Shown here one piece after another: positions 1-10,527 of a DNA stretch of 64,000 nucleotides (positions within the stretch are counted from its first letter, which is position 1; each line of letters starts with the position of its first letter). Source of the DNA: Cellulosimicrobium cellulans. GTDB taxonomy: Bacteria > Actinomycetota > Actinomycetes > Actinomycetales > Cellulomonadaceae. Under the pieces are notes generated by a model. That model saw only the letters and a list, made by a program, of their open reading frames with translations. It made no database searches and was not told where the DNA came from. The position numbers and the translations under genes were made by a program. The stretch lies in NCBI RefSeq assembly GCF_024124905.1, contig NZ_JAMXST010000003.1, forward strand, positions 682,001 through 746,000. The letters run 5' to 3'.

Positions 1-54
1 GATCGCACACGGGTGGTTCCACGTCGTGTGGGCGGCCTCGGGCATGATCGGCCC

Positions 55-885
55 ATGCCGCTACGCATCCCGAAGTTCTTGGACACCGAGACGTTCTTCG
101 CGTTAGCCGACTACGCCGACATCGAGGTGCCGCTCGAGCAGGAGATCACCGAGCGCACTGTGAAGAACCGCAAGGGTGGCGGCAAGCTCGGGTTCGGCAA
201 CAACGAGGTTGGAGGCGAGCGGGGCAGCGAGATCGAGGTCCAGACGAGCTATACCCTGGCCCCGAACCAGAAGGCCGCGGTCAGCAAGGTCCTGGACAAG
301 CTCGTCGTGACCAACGAGGTCTTCACCGCGAGCGACGACGCGGTACCGGTCAAGGACCGCCCATACGTCCTTGAGGGCACCGCACAGCTGACCACAGCAT
401 CCGTCGTCGGCAAGATCTTCTACGTCCTGCTGCAGGCGATCGCCTCTGCCGAGACCTCACTGGAGGACCTCCAGGCCGCGAAGATGCCCGCGAGCGTGCA
501 GGAGGGTCTCAAGAGCGTGTATCTCGGCAACGAGCTCGTGCCCATCCCGACCTTGTTCGAGGTCAAGGGCACGGGCCTGGAGCAGCGTGTGCTGCTCTCG
601 GTCCCGCCGGGTCACTTCGTTGACGCTGCCGCCCCCGACCACATCGAAGGGGAGATCGGTCTGCTCGGCACAGTCGAGACGCTCGTGGACGACGGCGAGT
701 TCATCAACGCGGAGAAGTGGCTCCTGCACGGGTGGGAGTGGATCGTCAGACGCAACCTCATGGTCAAGATGGACGACACCGTCGCCGGCCTGGCAAAGGC
801 GCTCAACATCGACCTGCCCGTCGACGACGTCCAAGCACTCATCCCCGGTCCCGCCATCGTGCTCAACGCCGTCGCCATCTACTGA
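55..885 (+). CDS. DUF6414-like protein
   Basis: A 276-residue soluble protein with no signal peptide or membrane segment. The N-terminus (PKFLDTETFFALADYAD) and the following charged, Gly-rich stretch (KNRKGGGKLGFGNNEVGGERGSEIEVQTSY) resemble the DUF6414 family, which has no assigned biochemical role. I chose ATG 55 over GTG 13 because a -10-like CATGAT (43-48) lies exactly 6 nt upstream, the leaderless arrangement seen for many genes here. The gene sits beside a wrecked IS3/IS30 patch and its base composition is visibly less GC-rich than the rest of the window, so it is probably accessory DNA acquired by transfer. Family assignment is from memory of the motif and is tentative; the reading frame itself is convincing. 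Confidence 0.6.
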   Translation: MPLRIPKFLDTETFFALADYADIEVPLEQEITERTVKNRKGGGKLGFGNNEVGGERGSEIEVQTSYTLAPNQKAAVSKVLDKLVVTNEVFTASDDAVPVKDRPYVLEGTAQLTTASVVGKIFYVLLQAIASAETSLEDLQAAKMPASVQEGLKSVYLGNELVPIPTLFEVKGTGLEQRVLLSVPPGHFVDAAAPDHIEGEIGLLGTVETLVDDGEFINAEKWLLHGWEWIVRRNLMVKMDDTVAGLAKALNIDLPVDDVQALIPGPAIVLNAVAIY

Positions 886-1037
886 CCGCCCGCCCACGAT
901 GCACGCCGTTGAGGTATCGCACTGTGCCGCGAGCAAGGACCATGGAGGGCCGGGCTTACGGTCTCGCGCGTGACGCATTCTCTGACCGGTAGGCGTGCGT
1001 GCTCGGGAGTGAACCGCCCCGGGTTCAGTGGAGGCTC

Positions 1038-1077
1038 TGGTGTGCCCCGGCTTCCGTGGAGTCGGATTGCTGGAATC
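1038..1077 (+). repeat. IS3 left terminal inverted repeat
   Basis: Begins TGGTGTGCCCCGGCTTCCGT and pairs with the complement of 2249-2288 at 35 of 40 positions. The last base touches the stop codon of the orfB tail. Confidence 0.85.
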
Positions 1078-1946
1078 TAGGCCACGGTGATCGTTGCTGC
1101 GTTCTCGAACCCTACGGGCGTCAGCCATCCGAGCGCGGAGTGGCGGCGCTGGCCACCGGCCGGGACGATCATTCACTCCGACCACGGAGTCCAGTTCGGT
1201 TCCTGGGCCTTCACCACGCGAGCGAAGGCATCTGGCCTCGTGCCCTCTATGGGATCGATCGGCGACTGCTACGACAACGCCGTCATCGAGAGCTTCTGGT
1301 CGCGCATGCAGGTCGAACTCCTGGACCGGCGTCGATGGCGCACCCGCCTGGAATTAGCGAACGCGATCTTCGAGTACCTCGAGATCTTCCACAACCGCCG
1401 GCGGTTCTCGATGGCCATGCCGAGCGCGTTGGTGACCAGGGCTGCGGTCGGCGCTGAGTCGATCGACCACCCGACCACGCGCCGCGAGCAGACGTCGAGC
1501 ACGACGGTGCAGTACACCTTGCCCTCACGGGTGGGGTGCTCGGTGATGTCAGTGACCCACAACTCGTTCACGCCATCGCGGGCGAATTGCCGATCGACGA
1601 GGTCGGTGGAGATCAGGTCGGGCCGGGCGCGACGCCACTTCGGACGCCCGCCCACGCCCTTGAGGCCAGCACGGGCCATGAGCATCTCCACCGTGCCGTG
1701 CCAGACCTGGATGCCGTGGCCCTTGGTCAGCTCGGCGTGCACCCGCCGGGCGCCGTAGACGCCGCGCGAGGCGGTGTGGATGGTGCGGATGGTCTCGGTC
1801 AGCGGGGCGTGTCGCACGTGTCGGACCGAGGGGGCCCGCACCAGCGAGGCGTAGTAGCCGGACTCCGAGCAGCCGAGGGCCCGTACTGCCTGCTGAACCG
1901 GCAGCCCTTCACTGGCCATCACCGCGATCGCTTCGAACCGCCTTTT
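1077..1946 (-). pseudogene. IS3-family transposase orfB, disrupted by an internal inversion
   Basis: Three pieces of one DDE transposase are visible. The N-terminal half reads on the minus strand from 1922 (MASEGLPVQQAVRALGCSES) through the first catalytic Asp (ELWVTDITEH) to about GMAIENR near 1400. The C-terminal tail also reads on the minus strand, from about 1150 to a stop at 1077-1079 (QRRHSALGWLTPVGFEN). The core between them, with the second Asp (IIHSDHGVQFGS) and catalytic Glu (YDNAVIESFWSRMQ), reads on the plus strand at about 1160-1400. The gene therefore cannot make an intact enzyme in this configuration. In the ancestral form it would be expressed as an OrfAB fusion by -1 frameshifting from orfA. 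Confidence 0.88.
1156..1400 (+). other. Inverted core segment of IS3 orfB
   Basis: Plus-strand codons GTIIHSDHG to EIFHNR are the normal orfB core in opposite orientation to the flanking parts of the same gene. The right breakpoint falls inside the perfect 14-bp palindrome AACCGCCGGCGGTT (1393-1406), where the codons for HNR and ENR meet head to head. The left breakpoint falls within the ambiguous GGCCACCGGC at 1151-1160. Breakpoint limits are good to about 10 bp. Confidence 0.85.
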
Positions 1947-2224
1947 GGGGGCACCACCGTCCCCAGCAGCTCGCTCGCGCGCCGGTGGACCGCCAGCTCG
2001 GTCTCAAGCTCGGCGATCCGCTTCCTGGCCGCAACCAGTTCTGCCTTCTCACCGCTGGTCAGGCTCGGCTCGAGACCCTTGTCGATGCGGTCCTGTCGCC
2101 GCCAGGCGTAGATCGTCTGGTCGCTGATCTCGAGATCGCGAGCGACGTCCACGACCTTGCGGCCCGACTCGAGCAGGTCCAACACCTTGCGCCGGAACTC
2201 CGGCGGATACCCACGACGTCCCAC
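1919..2224 (-). CDS. IS3-family transposase OrfA (helix-turn-helix subunit)
   Basis: 101 residues starting MGRRGYPPEFRRKVLDLLES. This is the standard IS3 OrfA layout: an N-terminal helix-turn-helix (about residues 9-45, DVARDLEISDQTIYAWRRQD) that binds the terminal repeats, then a leucine-zipper-like coiled coil (about 58-90, EKAELVAARKRIAELETELAVHRRA). It ends PPKGGSKRSR and overlaps orfB in the -1 frame. The gene looks intact, but its OrfB partner is broken, so any activity would need OrfB from another copy. OrfA alone often acts as an inhibitor in this family. Confidence 0.85.
   Translation of the reverse strand: MGRRGYPPEFRRKVLDLLESGRKVVDVARDLEISDQTIYAWRRQDRIDKGLEPSLTSGEKAELVAARKRIAELETELAVHRRASELLGTVVPPKGGSKRSR
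1941..1951 (-). promoter_or_regulatory. Probable -1 ribosomal frameshift site between orfA and orfB
   Basis: The minus strand reads CCCCCAAAAGG near the end of orfA. Slipping back one base on the A-run joins orfA to the orfB frame (PKRRFEAIAVMASEGLPVQQ), which continues without a stop. This is the usual IS3 strategy. Visible in sequence; activity is inferred. Confidence 0.65.
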
Positions 2225-2248
2225 GAGGCCCCTCCTACAGGGTCAGGT

Positions 2249-2288
2249 GAATCCAGTAATCCGACTCCACGGAACGCGGGACACACCA
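2249..2288 (-). repeat. IS3 right terminal inverted repeat
   Basis: Read on the minus strand it begins TGGTGTGTCCCGCGTTCCGT, matching the left end. It lies just upstream of orfA. Confidence 0.85.
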
Positions 2289-2823
2289 ATAGATCGTCTC
2301 GTGCGAGACCCACATGGCCGGCTCGTCGGGGTGCTCGCGACGCAGCCACGCAGCGATCTGCTGCGGCGACCAGTCCAACTCGAGCCGCGACAGCACCACG
2401 GTGCGCAATCGCTCGTCGCCGGCAAGACGCGGAATACGACGACGTTTGGCCTTCACCCGGGCCCGCTCGTCCGCGCGCGTAGCGCGGTAGGCGTCGCGGC
2501 CACCGTTACGGGCGATCTCGCGCGAGACCGTCGACGCAGACCGACCCAGCCCTTCGGCGATCACCCGGGCAGAGAGACCAGCGGCGATCCCACGCGAGAT
2601 CTCCTCCCGTTCACAAGGACTCAGGTGTCGCGGCGACCGTCTCGGCAGCGAGGGCCGCACTCCGCCGTGGCGCAGCAGGTAGCGGCGCACGTTCTGCTCC
2701 TGGAAGGCCAGCCCGATCGGCGATTCGCCGCAACGACTCGCCCTCGCCCCACGCCTGCCATACAACATCCTGTATCGCTGCAGGCAGCGACGTCACCACA
2801 CCCATCCCAGCCTCCACGACCAC
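2289..2823 (-). pseudogene. IS30-family transposase remnant (frameshifted, 3' truncated)
   Basis: The N-terminal part of an IS30-type transposase is recognisable in two frames. From 2823 it reads VVTSLPAAIQDVVWQAWGEG then ESLRRIADRAGL. A frameshift around 2695-2715 moves it to NVRRYLLRHGGVRPSLPRRS, then LSPCEREEISRGIAAGLSAR, the helix-turn-helix (VIAEGLGRSASTVSREIARN), and up to WVSHETIY. The IS3 element cuts it off there. The remaining catalytic domain is not found on the other side of the IS3 element, so it has been deleted. Not functional. Confidence 0.8.
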
Positions 2824-3161
2824 GCATCATCCACCCTCGTGGTGCGTTGGTGGGTTGAGACCGCCGTCGTTTCAATGGCAGGGATGAGTTGTCGCGAACC
2901 GCCCAGCACCCTTGACCATCCGTGGCCCACGCGTCGAACCGCGACTCCTCGCCGCGAGCGCTCGGTGTCGTGAGCGTGAAGCAGCGGCAGCGGAACGCTG
3001 GCTGGTCACCAGTGCACCGGCGTCGCGCGCAAGGAGCCGTCCTCACCGGCGGATGACACGGCGACGAGCAAAGTGCCTGACAAGTGACCACGTGGACGCG
3101 GTGCACGGCGAGGCATCGGCCGTGAACCCCATAGCTGAGCGGTTGCCGCTGCCGACCGCCG
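2824..3161. other. Intergenic region without a gene
   Basis: About 340 bp between the IS remnants and hmuV. I see no convincing coding region in either strand. The only structure is a hairpin at its right edge (GCCGCTG at 3145-3151 pairing with CAGCGGC at 3163-3169), which overlaps the hmuV stop codon and may end the hmuTUV transcript. Confidence 0.5.
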
Positions 3162-4034
3162 TCAGCGGCGCGGCAGGACGATCGGTGCGCCGCCGCCGGG
3201 GTGGTCGACGACCTCGACGGGGTAGTCGTAGACGTCGCTCAGCAGCCCGGCGGTGAGGACGTCGCGCGGGCCGCCGTCGGCGACGACGCGCCCGCCCGCG
3301 AGGACGGTGACCTGGTCGGCGTACGCGGCGGCGAGCGAGAGGTCGTGCACGACGACGACCACGGCACCGCCCGCGGCGGCGTGCGCCCGGGCGAGCTGGA
3401 GCACGAGCTCCTGGTGCTTGAGGTCGAGCGCGGCGGTCGGCTCGTCGAGCATGAGGAGCGTCGTGCGCTGCGCGAGCACGCGGGACAGCGCGACGCGGGC
3501 CTTCTCCCCGCCGGACAGCGACGTGAAGTGCCGGTCGGCGAGGTGCCCGACGTCGGTCGCGGCGAGGGCCTCGGCGACCGCGGCGTCGTCCTCGTCCTCG
3601 AACGGGGTGCCGCGCCAGGGCGAGCGGCCCATGCGCACGACGTCGACGGCCGTGAACGGGAAGCTCAGCGAGACCTGCTGGAGCATGACGGACCGGCGCA
3701 GGGCGAGCTCGGTGGGCGTCCACGCGCGCAGCTGTCGGCCGTCGACGACGACGTCGCCGGCCTCGGGGACCAGATCGCCCGTGAGCACACCGAGCAGCGA
3801 GGACTTCCCGGCCCCGTTCGGGCCGAGCAGCGCGCGCACCTCGCCCGCGCGGACGTCGACGGACACGTCGCGCAGGATCGGCGCCTCGCCCAGGGTGAGG
3901 GACACGCCGTGCGCGGCGGTGACCACGTCGCCGGGCGCGGCCGGCCGGGGGAGGCGGGGCCGCCGTCGGGCACCGGTGACGGCGGTGCGCAGCGCGCCGA
4001 GGAACGACGATCCCTCGTGGCGGAGGTCGCTCAT
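3162..4034 (-). CDS. hmuV: Heme ABC transporter ATP-binding protein HmuV
   Basis: 290-residue cytoplasmic ATPase that powers heme uptake through HmuU. Visible motifs in order: Walker A GPNGAGKSS (about residue 80), Q-loop region VMLQQVS, signature LSGGEKARVALSRVLAQ, Walker B LLMLDEPTAALD, and switch His in VVVHDLSLAA. The VVRMGRSPWRGTPFEDEDD stretch before the signature is typical of HmuV/BtuD-type hemin ATPases. The start is ATG 4034, which overlaps the hmuU stop as ATGA, so the two are translationally coupled. About 45 extra residues precede the ABC core. It is the last gene of hmuTUV and is expected to be iron-repressed through the DtxR box upstream of hmuT. Confidence 0.93.
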   Translation of the reverse strand: MSDLRHEGSSFLGALRTAVTGARRRPRLPRPAAPGDVVTAAHGVSLTLGEAPILRDVSVDVRAGEVRALLGPNGAGKSSLLGVLTGDLVPEAGDVVVDGRQLRAWTPTELALRRSVMLQQVSLSFPFTAVDVVRMGRSPWRGTPFEDEDDAAVAEALAATDVGHLADRHFTSLSGGEKARVALSRVLAQRTTLLMLDEPTAALDLKHQELVLQLARAHAAAGGAVVVVVHDLSLAAAYADQVTVLAGGRVVADGGPRDVLTAGLLSDVYDYPVEVVDHPGGGAPIVLPRR

Positions 4035-5176
4035 GCCCAGCCTCCCTGGCGCGAGCGCGTGCGGCGCAGCAGGTAGAAGAAGAACGGCCCGCCGACGAGC
4101 GACGTGATCATGCCGAGCGGCAGCTCGACGTTCGCGACGGCGCTGCGCGCGAGGAGGTCCGCGGCGAGCAGCACGACGGCGCCGCCCAGCACGGACGCGG
4201 GGACGAGCGTGCGGTGGCTCGGCCCGCACACCATGCGCACGAGGTGCGGCACCACGAGCCCGACGAACGCGATGATCCCCGTGAACGCGACCCCGGCGGA
4301 GACGAGCAGAGCGACGAGGACGATCACGAGCTGGCGCAGCCGCTCGACGTCGACCCCGAGGTGCTGCGCGGCGCGCTCGCCCAGCGCGAGCAGGTCCATC
4401 TTGCGCCGCACGAGCATCGCGCCGGTCACGCCGACGACGGCGATCGGCAGGACCACCGCGACGGACTGCCACGTCGCGCCGCCGAGCGAGCCGAGCTGCC
4501 AGAAGACGATCTGCTCGCGCGCGGCCGGGTCGGCGACGAACGTGAAGAACGCGAGCATCCCGCCCGCGAACGCGTTGACCGCGATGCCCGTGAGGACGAG
4601 CGTCACGACCTCGGTCCGGCCGCCGGCGCGCGCGAGCGCGTAGACGACGAACGTCGTGACGAGCCCGCCGGCGAACGCCGCCGCGGCGACCCACGTGCCG
4701 GGCACGAGCGCGCCCGCGGTGACGATGACCGCGCACGCGCCCACGGCCGCGCCCGAGGAGACCCCGATGACGCCGGGCTCCGCGAGCGGGTTGCCGAACA
4801 CGCCCTGCATGAGCGCGCCCGAGCACGCGAGCGCCGCGCCCACGACGATCGCCAGGACGACGCGCGGGAACCGCACGACCCACAGCGCGTTCTCGCCCTG
4901 CGGGTGCGACGGCATGGGCCCCCAGTCGAGCCCGACGTGGTGCGCGAGCGAGCCCAGCACCTCCGCGGGGGACACCGGCACCTGGCCGGTCATGCCGGAC
5001 ACGATCGTGAGCACCGCGAGCGCGACGCCCAGCCCGACCATGAGCCAGCGTGCTGCCCGACGGCGCTGCTGCCCGACGGCGGGACCCACCCGGGCGGATC
5101 GACCTCCCGGGCGCGGGGCGTCGTCGGGCGCGGGGGCGTCCTCCGTGGCGCCCGGCGGGCGCGTCACCGCGCTCAC
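4031..5176 (-). CDS. hmuU: Heme ABC transporter permease HmuU (FecCD family)
   Basis: 381-residue inner-membrane permease of the FecCD/BtuC type with about ten transmembrane segments, the first at about residues 40-62. Family signatures seen: RFPRVVLAIVVGAALACSGALMQG, NPLAEPGVIGVSSGA, VTLVLTGIAVNAFAGG, FWQLGSLGGATW, and the ATPase-contact loop GIIAFVGLVVPHLVRMVCG. The start is GTG 5176 because it overlaps the hmuT stop as GTGA, matching the tight coupling of hmuU to hmuV. A basic, Pro-rich 35-residue N-terminus precedes the first helix. It passes heme from HmuT to the cytoplasm, where HmuO can degrade it. Confidence 0.92.
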   Translation of the reverse strand: MSAVTRPPGATEDAPAPDDAPRPGGRSARVGPAVGQQRRRAARWLMVGLGVALAVLTIVSGMTGQVPVSPAEVLGSLAHHVGLDWGPMPSHPQGENALWVVRFPRVVLAIVVGAALACSGALMQGVFGNPLAEPGVIGVSSGAAVGACAVIVTAGALVPGTWVAAAAFAGGLVTTFVVYALARAGGRTEVVTLVLTGIAVNAFAGGMLAFFTFVADPAAREQIVFWQLGSLGGATWQSVAVVLPIAVVGVTGAMLVRRKMDLLALGERAAQHLGVDVERLRQLVIVLVALLVSAGVAFTGIIAFVGLVVPHLVRMVCGPSHRTLVPASVLGGAVVLLAADLLARSAVANVELPLGMITSLVGGPFFFYLLRRTRSRQGGWA

Positions 5177-6435
5177 GACGCGGGGAGCTCGGGCGCGGGC
5201 ACGCCGTAGAACGCCTCGACGAGCGACGCGATGGTGTACCCGGTGCGGGGGCCGAACGTGAGGAGGCGCGAGCCGTCCATGTCGACGACGCGCCGCGCCT
5301 CGCCCGCGGGCGTCTGCGCGAGGCCGGGGATCGCCATCATCGCGTCGAGCCCGCCCATGGACTCGAGCCCGTCGGTCATGACGAGGTAGGCGTCGGGCGC
5401 GGCGCTGATGATCGCCTCGCTCGTGACCGGCGCGTACTGCTGCGTGAGGCCGATCGCGGTCCCGGCGTCCTCGCCGCCGATCTCGCGGACGAGGTCGTCG
5501 GCGCCGGAGCCGGGCCCGAACAGCATCTTGATGTTCGCCCCACGCAGGTAGAGGAACGCGACGCGCGGCGTCCCGGTGTCCTGCGGCACCGCGGCCAGGG
5601 CCGCGCAGATCTGCCGGTCCGTGCGCTCGACGAGCGCCTCGCCCTGCTCGGGCACGCCCAGCGCGGTCGCGACGGCGCGGATCCGGTCGTCGACGCCGTC
5701 GAGCGTGCGGGCCTCGTCGAAGTACACGACGGGGATGCCCGAGCTCTCGAGCTGGCCCCGCACGTCGTCGGTGAGGATCGTCGCGTCGGTGAGGATCACG
5801 GAGGGGTCGAGCCCGAGGATCGCCTCGACGTCGAGCGCGTGCCCCGCGCCCGTGACGACGGGGACGTCTGCCGCCTCGGGGAAGCCGGTCGGCAGGTCGC
5901 GGCCCACGACGTTCGCGCCGAGCCCCAGGCTGTAGACGATCTCGCCGAGCGTCCCGTACAGGTCGACGGGGATGATGCGGCTCACGTCGGTGATCTCGAC
6001 CTGGCGTCCGTCGACCGACTCGACGGTCACCGGGAGCTGCGGCACGGGCGCCTCGGCGACCGGGTGGATCGCGTCGTCGGCGAACGTCGCGCTCGTGGGC
6101 CCGGTGGGGAAGGACGCCGGGTCGACGTCGGTCCCGCCCCCCGCGGCGCGGGACGCGTCGAGCGTCGTGCAGACCGGCGCGCCCGTCGCCGCGTCGGCCG
6201 TCTCCGCGGGCGCCGCCTCGACGGGCGCGGCGTCCTGGCTCGCCTCCGCCGACGGCGTCGCGGGCGGCTCGTAGGGGAGCGGCGCGCACGCGGCGACGAG
6301 CCCCAGCACGACGCCGGCAGCCGCCCCGGCCAGGCTCGTCGCCGCGCGTCGGGACCTGCGCGTGGTCGAGGGCGCGCTCGCCGCCCGGGTCGACGAGTCG
6401 CTCGGTCGCTGCACGGCGCGGGCACGGTGACGCAT
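5173..6435 (-). CDS. hmuT: Heme-binding lipoprotein HmuT
   Basis: 420-residue substrate-binding lipoprotein of the heme importer. The N-terminus has basic residues, a hydrophobic stretch (SLAGAAAGVVLGLVAAC) and a lipobox Cys at about residue 50, so it is anchored to the outer face of the membrane. A Pro/Ala/Glu linker follows, then the periplasmic-binding fold with family landmarks RIIPVDLYGTLGEIVYSLGLG, VVGRD, TGAGHALDVEAILGLDPSVI and YLRGANIKMLFGPGSGADDL. ATG 6435 has a GGAGA ribosome site upstream. First gene of the hmuTUV operon; the DtxR-like box at 6503-6521 lies in its promoter, implying iron repression. Confidence 0.92.
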   Translation of the reverse strand: MRHRARAVQRPSDSSTRAASAPSTTRRSRRAATSLAGAAAGVVLGLVAACAPLPYEPPATPSAEASQDAAPVEAAPAETADAATGAPVCTTLDASRAAGGGTDVDPASFPTGPTSATFADDAIHPVAEAPVPQLPVTVESVDGRQVEITDVSRIIPVDLYGTLGEIVYSLGLGANVVGRDLPTGFPEAADVPVVTGAGHALDVEAILGLDPSVILTDATILTDDVRGQLESSGIPVVYFDEARTLDGVDDRIRAVATALGVPEQGEALVERTDRQICAALAAVPQDTGTPRVAFLYLRGANIKMLFGPGSGADDLVREIGGEDAGTAIGLTQQYAPVTSEAIISAAPDAYLVMTDGLESMGGLDAMMAIPGLAQTPAGEARRVVDMDGSRLLTFGPRTGYTIASLVEAFYGVPAPELPAS

Positions 6436-6502
6436 GGGGAGATCTCCAGGGGGCAGGTGCGCTGGGGCGGCGCGACACGGCGTGGTCGTCGCCAGGCCCG
6501 GG

Positions 6503-6521
6503 TAAGACGAGCCTAACCTGA
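6503..6521 (-). promoter_or_regulatory. DtxR/IdeR-type iron box upstream of hmuT
   Basis: The minus strand reads TCAGGTTAGGCTCGTCTTA, agreeing with the DtxR/IdeR consensus (TTAGGTTAGGCTAACCTAA) at 14 of 19 positions. It contains a TAGGCT core that could itself be the -10 of the hmuT promoter. It lies 68 bp before the hmuT start and also upstream of the divergent fdhD. Confidence 0.78.
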
Positions 6522-6592
6522 CTTCGAGGAAATCCCGACCGTCGTCCATGTCACCTCCGTCACCACGTGCCGGGCCTGGCACCATAGGCGGG

Positions 6593-7455
6593 GTGGGACA
6601 ACACTCGGCGCGACGACGCGTCACCCGTTACACGCTCGGCCACGACTCCGCGCACGTCTCGAGGCGCGAGGACCAGCTGACGGTCGAGGAGCCCCTCGAG
6701 GTCCGCGTCGACGGTCGGGTGCTGACCGTCACCATGCGCACGCCGGGCCACGACCTCGAGCTCGCGCTCGGGCTGCTCGTGGCCGAGGGCGTGGTGCACC
6801 ACCCGCACGACGTGCGCACGGCACGCCTGTGCACGACGGCCGACAACACGGTCGAGGTGACGCTCGCCGAGGCGGCCCGGCCGCGCGCCGTCGGCCTCGC
6901 GCGGGCGCTGCCCACGACCAGCGCGTGCGGGCTGTGCGGCGCGGACAGCATCGACGCGGTGCGGACCCGCTCCGCCCACGCCCTGTCCGACGACGGGCCG
7001 GACCTCGACCCCGCCTGGCTCCTCGGCCTGCCGGACCGGATGCGAGCCGCCCAGGTCGTGTTCGCGCGGACCGGGTCGCTGCACGCGGCCGCGCTCGTGG
7101 ACGTCGAGCGCGACGAGCTGCTCGTCGTGCGCGAGGACGTGGGGCGGCACAACGCGGTCGACAAGGTCGTCGGGTGGGCGGTCCAGCGGGGCCGCCTGCC
7201 GCTGCCCAGCACGGTGCTCGTCGTGTCCGGGCGCGCGGGGTTCGAGCTCGTGCAGAAGGCGTCGACGGCCGGGATCCCGGCGATGGTCGCCGTCTCCGCG
7301 CCCTCGACCCTCGCCGTCGACCTCGCGGTCGAGGCCGGGATCACGCTCGCAGGCTTCGCCCGAGGTGACTCGATGGTCGTCTACGCGGGCGAGCACCGGG
7401 TCCGCGCGGCGGCCCCGGGCGCGACCGCGGTCCCGCGCCCGACGGCGGTCCCGGC

Positions 7456-7459
<4 letters not shown>
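6593..7459 (+). CDS. fdhD: Formate dehydrogenase sulfurtransferase FdhD
   Basis: 288-residue sulfur carrier that transfers sulfur to the molybdenum cofactor of formate dehydrogenases. The CxxC pair that carries the persulfide is present in SACGLCGADS (Cys112, Cys115). Further family motifs are TPGHDLELALGLLVAEG, VREDVGRHNAVDKVVGWA and SGRAGFELVQKA. I chose GTG 6593 (VGQHSARRRVTRY) because it gives a normal-length N-terminus and leaves the divergent hmuT promoter free; ATG 6548 in the same frame is possible. The stop overlaps the start of the formate-dehydrogenase-like gene (ATGA), so the pair is coupled and FdhD presumably matures that enzyme. Confidence 0.92.
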
Positions 7460-9744
<2,285 letters not shown>

Positions 9745-9746
9745 AG

Positions 9747-9766
9747 CCCCGGTCCGGCTGCCGGGG
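9747..9766. terminator. Small hairpin between convergent fdhF-like gene and hmuO
   Basis: CCCCGG (9747-9752) pairs with CCGGGG (9761-9766). It lies directly after the stop of the plus-strand gene and about 10 bp before the end of hmuO, so it could terminate both. No U-tract; weak evidence. Confidence 0.4.
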
Positions 9767-9777
9767 TCGCGGCGGGC

Positions 9778-10446
9778 TCAGCGGTGGGCGGCGCCCAGGT
9801 CGGCGAAGAGGTCGCTGTTGAGGCGGAAGGCGTGCTTGGCCTCGGCGACGGTCTCGTCGAGCTGCTCGGGCGTGAGGACGAGGCCGTCGAGGCGCTCGCG
9901 GTAGACGTCCTTGAACGGCTTGGACTTGGGGATCTCGACGAACGTGTAGAACGCGAGGCCGTCGCCCGAGAGGCCGTAGTGCCGCTCCAGCATGCGCTTG
10001 ATGATCTGCCCGCCGGAGAGGTCGCCGAGGTAGCGGGTGTACGCGTGCGCGGCGTAGGCGGGCAGCGACGCGCCGACCGTGCGCAGGCGCGCGACGTAGC
10101 GCTCGGTCGCGGGGTGGAGGGTGATGCGCTCGGCCCAGTCGGCGCCGACGAGGAACGTGAGGTCCTTCTCGATCTCGGGGGTGCGCGTGAGCTCGTCGAA
10201 GACCAGCGTGGAGCCCTGGGCGTCGGCGCGGATCGCGGCGCTCGCGTCCTCGAGCGCGCCGTAGATCGCCCACTGCTGGGCCGCGAGGTCCGCGTACGCC
10301 GAGACGTCGAGCTGCCCGGACATGAGCCGCTCGACGAACCCGGAGCTCTCGGCCCGCTCGTGCTCGGGGCGCGTGCCCTCGCGCAGGCGCTGGGACAGCG
10401 GCACGGACTCGTCGGTGCGGTCGAGGTCCTGGGTGAGAGCAGTCAC
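9778..10446 (-). CDS. hmuO: Heme oxygenase HmuO
   Basis: 222-residue cytoplasmic biliverdin-producing heme oxygenase that releases iron from imported heme. The proximal heme ligand is His29 in LREGTRPEHERAES, and the distal helix motif YLGDLSGGQIIKRM is intact, followed by FYTFVEIPKSKPFKDVYRERLD. I chose GTG 10446 because GCAGGAGCC sits at ideal spacing and the length fits HmuO of corynebacteria; ATG 10500 in frame would add 18 residues but has no clear ribosome site. A DtxR-like box at 10528-10546 indicates iron repression together with hmuTUV, though the two units are separated by the fdh genes. Confidence 0.93.
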   Translation of the reverse strand: MTALTQDLDRTDESVPLSQRLREGTRPEHERAESSGFVERLMSGQLDVSAYADLAAQQWAIYGALEDASAAIRADAQGSTLVFDELTRTPEIEKDLTFLVGADWAERITLHPATERYVARLRTVGASLPAYAAHAYTRYLGDLSGGQIIKRMLERHYGLSGDGLAFYTFVEIPKSKPFKDVYRERLDGLVLTPEQLDETVAEAKHAFRLNSDLFADLGAAHR

Positions 10447-10527
10447 GGTGGCTCCTGCGGGTAGCGTCGGGTCGGGGCGCTCGTCCTGACGCGACGTCAT
10501 GACGATGCGTCAGGAACTGTAACCCAC

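Larger units (their letters stand above)
1038..2288 (-). mobile_element. IS3-family insertion sequence with internally inverted transposase
   Basis: About 1.25 kb bounded by 40-bp imperfect terminal inverted repeats (35 of 40 match) that start with TGGTGTG. It contains orfA and orfB in the usual IS3 order on the minus strand. The element sits directly against the IS30-family remnant at 2289, interrupting it after the codons for ETIY. The flanks (CTC on the left, ATA on the right) do not form a target-site duplication, so adjacent deletion or rearrangement followed insertion. orfB is not functional because its middle third is inverted (see separate entries). Confidence 0.85.

Noticed and set aside
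1151-1406. Dedicated phase-variation invertible switch in the IS3 element
   Set aside because: No invertase gene is near and the inverted homology at the breakpoints is only about 6-14 bp. Kept only as an inversion finding, not as a switch.
1-3000. Prophage or integrative element
   Set aside because: No integrase, phage structural or conjugation genes; only IS remnants and one DUF gene.
10447-10500. Extended hmuO start at ATG 10500
   Set aside because: No ribosome-binding site, and the GTG at 10446 has an ideal AGGAG and yields the usual family length.
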